Source: Thalassotalea insulae
Lineage (GTDB): Bacteria; Pseudomonadota; Gammaproteobacteria; Enterobacterales; Alteromonadaceae
NCBI RefSeq assembly: GCF_030161395.1
Contig: NZ_BSST01000001.1
Span: 2,914,001-2,978,000, forward strand
Length of the DNA stretch: 64,000 nt
Reading direction: 5' to 3'
The notes below the pieces were generated by a model. The model had not been told where the DNA came from. It made no database searches and was given only the letters and a program-made list of their open reading frames with translations. This document shows positions 60,159-64,000 of this stretch, one piece after another (position 1 is the first letter of the stretch; each line of letters opens with the position of its first letter). Both the position numbers and the translations under genes were made by a program.

Positions 60159-61673
60159 TTAACGCTGGTTGATAAGTAATTGATAACCGCATTTTTTGCA
60201 ATTTTGCTGTTCATAAAATAGTTCGGTATCGATAATTGGACGTTCCTGTAACCATTGCTTATCTAGTGTTAGGGTCAGGCTTTTTTTATCCGCGATAACT
60301 TGCGATAAAAATTGATCATCGTGATGGCGTTGCTGCGTCAGTAAGACGCTTATTCTGACAATCATACACAGTTTCAGCAGTTTATCTTCTGACAGTAAAT
60401 ACCAGATATCGCTTTCGGCTTGAGTGATTTTTTTTCGTTGATTGCCCACCAGCCAAGCGAGTGCTTTTTGTTGCTCCTGATTGAAACCTGCTAAATCTGC
60501 TTGTTCCAGAATATATTGTCCGTGTTTATGGTAGCCAGAGGCATTAATATCCATACCAATTTCATGCAGCTGAATCGCCGATTGGAGTAATTCGTGATAG
60601 ATGGCATCTGTTAGTTGCCACACTTGACTGACTTGGTTAAACATTTTCATTGCTATGCTATTTACGTGGCTAGCATGTAATTTGTCGATGTTAAAACGCT
60701 CAATTAAATTACTAATGGTACGCAGCCGAACATTGTTATGCTTAAGGTTTTCCAGTTGTTCAAATAATACTCCTTCACGTAGTGCATATTGACAGTACTC
60801 TATTTCTGATATTTCCAGACGTTCCATTAGTGCGATCAAAATGGCAACACCCGAGCAAATGACGGCTTTTCTATTTTCTTTCAGTCCATCAATGACAATG
60901 TCGTCACTGTGGTTAAACGTCAGAAGCTGTTGTTTAATGGTTAATAGATCTTGCAAGGTGAATGGTCGTTGAATTTCATGGTGATAATTAACGATTCTGG
61001 AAATCGCTTTAATGGTACCTGAAGTGCCGACTACATGTTGCCATTGCTGCTTTTTAAAACGTTTTACTATCGCATCAACTTCATGCTTAGCGCTTAATAT
61101 CGCCTGTTTAAATGCTTTTTTGCAAATAATGTGATTTGGAAAAAACTGTTTTTGATAGCTGACACATCCCATATTCAAGCTATCTAAGGTTTGGATTTTG
61201 TCTTTTTTACCGATAACACATTCGGTACTGCCACCGCCGATATCTAGTACCAACTGTTGAATGTCATTTTGTAAGTAATGCGCCACTCCTTGATAAATAA
61301 GACGTGCTTCTTCATGACCCGAAATAACTTCGATATTAAAAGGAAAAACTTTACGGGCGGCTTTAAGAAATGCAGCGCTGTTTTTTGCCTGTCTGAGGGT
61401 AAACGTTGCGACAGCACGAAAATTACTGGCCTGAATATGTGTTGTGGTGGTGGCGAGATGCGCTAATGTTGATACACCTCTGCTTAGTGCACTGGCTGAA
61501 AGTAAGTTGTTACTATCTAGTCCTTGTGCAAGCTGCACCTGATATTTTTCTCCATGTAGGATTTGCAGGTGATCTCCCACTTGTCGTGCTAACACATAGT
61601 GAAAGCTGTTTGAGCCAATATCTAAGGCGGCAAAGTAATCGGTATTAGATGATGGCTTGGCAGTGTTATTCAT
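60159..61673 (-). CDS. ppx: Exopolyphosphatase Ppx/GppA family
   Basis: A 504-residue ASKHA-fold enzyme releasing phosphate from polyphosphate ends: AALDIGSNSFHYVLAR, VLDIGGGSTECVIG (phosphate-binding loop) and VGTSGTIKAISRIV. A C-terminal HD-like helical domain (about 310-480) follows. Its ATG overlaps the ppk stop by four bases, so the pair is translationally coupled. GppA-type pppGpp hydrolysis cannot be excluded, but the ppk linkage favours Ppx. Confidence 0.93.
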   Translation of the reverse strand: MNNTAKPSSNTDYFAALDIGSNSFHYVLARQVGDHLQILHGEKYQVQLAQGLDSNNLLSASALSRGVSTLAHLATTTTHIQASNFRAVATFTLRQAKNSAAFLKAARKVFPFNIEVISGHEEARLIYQGVAHYLQNDIQQLVLDIGGGSTECVIGKKDKIQTLDSLNMGCVSYQKQFFPNHIICKKAFKQAILSAKHEVDAIVKRFKKQQWQHVVGTSGTIKAISRIVNYHHEIQRPFTLQDLLTIKQQLLTFNHSDDIVIDGLKENRKAVICSGVAILIALMERLEISEIEYCQYALREGVLFEQLENLKHNNVRLRTISNLIERFNIDKLHASHVNSIAMKMFNQVSQVWQLTDAIYHELLQSAIQLHEIGMDINASGYHKHGQYILEQADLAGFNQEQQKALAWLVGNQRKKITQAESDIWYLLSEDKLLKLCMIVRISVLLTQQRHHDDQFLSQVIADKKSLTLTLDKQWLQERPIIDTELFYEQQNCKKCGYQLLINQR

Positions 61674-63799
61674 TGCTTTGACTTGGATAGTTGTTGGTCA
61701 TTTAACTGCTCGTCCTGTTGCTCCTGCTGAGATAAATAATGATAAATTGCAATTTGTGAGCGTAGTGGTGATTGCTTACTGGCTCTGACATAGCGATTAT
61801 TTTGGCTTTTATTAATTATCCTTGCTTTAACATTGTCTTGTAAATGTAAGTTAAGAATACCGATGATCCTTTGCTTGAGGGTTTCATCATATATTGGGCA
61901 GGCCACTTCCACCCTATGGTCGATATTGCGCTCCATCCAGTCACCTGAGCTGATAAACAGTTGTTGCTCGCCCTGATTGTGAAACAGCATGACTCTAGGG
62001 TGCTCAAGGAAGCGATCAATTATCGAGATAATTTTAATGTTGTCACTTTTATCTTTGACCCCAGGGATCAGAGAGCACATACCACGAACGATGATATTGA
62101 TTTTCACACCGGCACTACTGGCGGCATAAAGTTTACTGATCAAACCAGAATCCACCAGGTTATTGAGCTTTAATATGATTTCCGCTTTTTTATGATCTTG
62201 TGCACTTTGTATTTCATTGTCAATTAACTGGTAAAGTCGGCGCCTTGAGGTCAATGGGGAGACGATCAGGTGATTGAAGCGAAAGCGTTTGTAACTGTGT
62301 GAAATAAATGAAAAAACGTTATCGACTTCCTGGCAAATTTCTTTATGTTTAGTAAACAGGGCAAAGTCGGTATATACGCGGGCATTCCCTTCATGGAAGT
62401 TGCCTGTTCCTAAATGCGCATAGCGAACAAGCTTATCATGCTCTAAACGAGTAACTAGGCAAAGCTTTGAGTGTATTTTTAAGGTTTCAATGCCAAATTC
62501 AATTTCAATGCCGGCATCTTTCATTAATTTAGCCCACTCAATATTGGCTTGTTCATCAAAGCGGGCTCTAAGCTCAACCACTACCGTGACTTTTTTACCG
62601 TTTTTTACCGCTTCAATTAATGATTGAATAATGCGTGAATGTTTTGCGACACGGTAAATATTAATTTTAATATGACGTACTAACGGGTCATAAGATGCCT
62701 GGCGGACAAATTCGGTAAAGTGACGAAATTTATGGTATGGGTAATAAAGTAATATATCTTGGTGCGAGATAGCATCAAACACCGACGGATAGGCGGTAAA
62801 TCTAGCGCTATCGAGTGCTGGCAATTCGGGGTTTTCCAATTGAGCTTGCCCAAGGTTAGGAAACTTAACAAAATCTTTGAAGTGACGATATCTCACCCCA
62901 GCTGCCAGTTCATCTTCGTGTTTTATTTTTAGCGCTTTTTTCAAATAACTGGTCATATACTTTGGCATATTACGATCATGTACCAAACGTACCATGTCAG
63001 CTTTTAGTCGTTGCTTTAAACCTTTTGACATTTGTTCTAATAAACTTTCATCCAGATCATCTGGTAAGCTATATTCTGCATCTCGAGTGAGCTTCATTGA
63101 ATAGGCATCGATTTTGTCAAATGGCACAACGCCATCAAACAACTTGCGGATAAAGTATTGCACAACATCATCTAGCATCACGATATATTTGGTTTTGTCG
63201 CCATTGACTGTTGGTAGAACAATAAATCGTTTTGTTTCTTCTCTTGGTATTTCTACTAAGGCGTAATGTACGTCACCCTGATGATGTAAAGCGACTAAAA
63301 AGTAGATGCCATCGTCATCAATACAATTAGCTAACTGGGTTTTTGAATGGATAATGATCGGAGTGATATGCCGGATCACTCCGTTATCAAAATATTGCTC
63401 CAGCCAGTCTAACTGGCGTTGACTTAAATGTAAGTTGAATTGGCTGTTGTCATTATCATCAAAGATAGTGACGATATTTTCTTTGGCCAATTGCTGAAAA
63501 ACATCGTCAGCCACTTTTTTAAATTGTTCCGTTAGCATACCGACTTTTACGGAAATTTCCTGGTGCAATGTTTCCCATTTGTCTTTCGGGTTGTCTTGTT
63601 CGGCCTCAACCATAGCCCGACGACGAATACCACCCACTCTAACTCGGAAGAATTCATCCAAATTGGATGAGTAAATACCAAGAAATCGGATACGTTCTAA
63701 TAAAGGCACAGCTTGGTCTGCGGCTTCTTGTAACACCCTTTCGTTAAAAGATAACCAACTGAGTTCTTTATCAAATTTCATATCTACGTCATGTATCAT
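61670..63799 (-). CDS. ppk1: Polyphosphate kinase 1
   Basis: Makes polyphosphate from ATP reversibly. The 709-residue protein has KELSWLSFNERVLQEAADQAVPLLERIRFLGIYSSNLDEFFRVRVG, DILLYYPYHKFRHFTEFVRQAS, IKINIYRVAKHSRIIQSLIEA, the catalytic-His region HSKLCLVTRLEHDKLVRYAHLGTGNFHEGNARVYTDF, and NIIVRGMCSLIPGV. ATG 63799 is taken; an in-frame ATG at 63781 has no better ribosome binding site. It lies upstream of ppx on the same strand. Confidence 0.97.
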   Translation of the reverse strand: MIHDVDMKFDKELSWLSFNERVLQEAADQAVPLLERIRFLGIYSSNLDEFFRVRVGGIRRRAMVEAEQDNPKDKWETLHQEISVKVGMLTEQFKKVADDVFQQLAKENIVTIFDDNDNSQFNLHLSQRQLDWLEQYFDNGVIRHITPIIIHSKTQLANCIDDDGIYFLVALHHQGDVHYALVEIPREETKRFIVLPTVNGDKTKYIVMLDDVVQYFIRKLFDGVVPFDKIDAYSMKLTRDAEYSLPDDLDESLLEQMSKGLKQRLKADMVRLVHDRNMPKYMTSYLKKALKIKHEDELAAGVRYRHFKDFVKFPNLGQAQLENPELPALDSARFTAYPSVFDAISHQDILLYYPYHKFRHFTEFVRQASYDPLVRHIKINIYRVAKHSRIIQSLIEAVKNGKKVTVVVELRARFDEQANIEWAKLMKDAGIEIEFGIETLKIHSKLCLVTRLEHDKLVRYAHLGTGNFHEGNARVYTDFALFTKHKEICQEVDNVFSFISHSYKRFRFNHLIVSPLTSRRRLYQLIDNEIQSAQDHKKAEIILKLNNLVDSGLISKLYAASSAGVKINIIVRGMCSLIPGVKDKSDNIKIISIIDRFLEHPRVMLFHNQGEQQLFISSGDWMERNIDHRVEVACPIYDETLKQRIIGILNLHLQDNVKARIINKSQNNRYVRASKQSPLRSQIAIYHYLSQQEQQDEQLNDQQLSKSKQ

Positions 63800-63906
63800 G
63801 GTTATACTGGCCTATTTCTAATAAGAATTTATTGAAAAGGGGCAGTATAAAATTTCCGTGTTACACTTTTGTTAAATTCGTCAAAAAACGTTAATAAGTC
63901 AAAGAG

Positions 63907-64000
63907 TTAATGGGAAATGTCTACCATTAAATCATCAGCTAGACTTTCTAGTGCATCCACTAATTTCTCTACGCTATTACCAGCAACGGCGATGGTTGCT
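63907..64000 (-). CDS. C-terminal fragment of an unidentified protein
   Basis: The minus strand from the window edge reads ATIAVAGNSVEKLVDALESL then ADDLMVDISH and stops at 63907. It is the last 30 residues of a gene transcribed toward ppk. The fragment is too short to assign; it does not match the end of PhoU that I know. The 100-base gap to ppk suggests ppk has its own promoter. Confidence 0.5.
   Translation of the reverse strand, partial: ATIAVAGNSVEKLVDALESLADDLMVDISH

Noticed and set aside
1..64000. CRISPR arrays, tRNA or rRNA genes, prophage or transposase genes
   Set aside because: Reading both strands I saw no regularly spaced direct repeats beyond the 51-base tandem, no tRNA-like cloverleaf with an obvious T-arm, and no recombinase or transposase frame.

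Overview
The window looks like chromosomal DNA of a marine gammaproteobacterium of the order Alteromonadales. Colwelliaceae (Colwellia/Thalassotalea-like) is my best guess, from low GC, the housekeeping gene order, bifunctional TyrA and PheA, MutH/RdgC/TrhP, a PEP-CTERM protein and a dispersed ATACCAA...TTGGTAT palindrome. The genus is an inference from recognition, not from a search.

Layout. 1-6.3 kb: the conserved block corB (partial) - ypjD - metal permease, divergent from ffh - rpsP - rimM - trmD - rplS. 6.7-8.7 kb: acs. 9.2-10.7 kb: a flavin-dependent tryptophan-halogenase-like gene, flanked on its far side by a decayed second copy of the acs 3' end and its terminator. 11.0-13.8 kb: aroF-tyrA plus a small thioredoxin-like lipoprotein, preceded by two TyrR-like boxes. 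13.9-23.3 kb: an accessory block inserted between tyrA and pheA. It holds a DUF3012 lipoprotein, a FemAB-like acyltransferase, a RelA/SpoT-type HD protein with a damaged metal motif, a GNAT, an oxygenase-like protein, an asparagine-synthetase-like ligase without the glutaminase cysteine, a PAS chemoreceptor and envelope proteins. 23.3-24.8 kb: pheA behind a Phe-rich leader peptide and terminator, that is, a PheL-type attenuator. 24.8-27.6 kb: a MAPEG protein and a penicillin acylase. 27.8-31.2 kb: SufS-SufU-XdhC-MocA, probably a molybdenum cofactor sulfuration/cytidylylation module. 31.3-34.1 kb: DUF2058, an anchored glutaredoxin and MsrPQ. 34.2-36.9 kb: an amidohydrolase and its metal-site-less paralogue. 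36.9-37.5 kb: a non-coding, highly structured element. 37.5-39.5 kb: a YeaD-type epimerase and a PEP-CTERM protein with a sigma-54-type promoter. 39.7-45.2 kb: mutH, rppH, ptsP, a TSUP permease and thyA. 45.5-52.1 kb: an M1 aminopeptidase, yfhL, trhP, an HDOD protein and rdgC. 52.1-53.9 kb: an orphan sensor kinase. 54.0-63.8 kb: phosphate genes (a porin with Pho boxes, phoB, phoR, pstS with Pho boxes, then an M24 peptidase, ppx and ppk).

How the genes fit together. Aromatic amino acid synthesis is split between a probably TyrR-controlled aroF-tyrA unit and an attenuated pheA. The prephenate both handle is also the substrate linked to TrhP-dependent tRNA hydroxylation, and trhP is in this window. 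The phosphate block couples sensing (PhoBR), uptake (porin, PstS) and polyphosphate turnover (Ppk/Ppx), but pstCAB-phoU are not next to pstS. The most unusual candidate system is the 14.2-19.4 kb group of acyltransferase, ligase and oxygenase genes, whose product cannot be named from sequence alone. I saw no rRNA, tRNA, CRISPR array or intact transposase gene.
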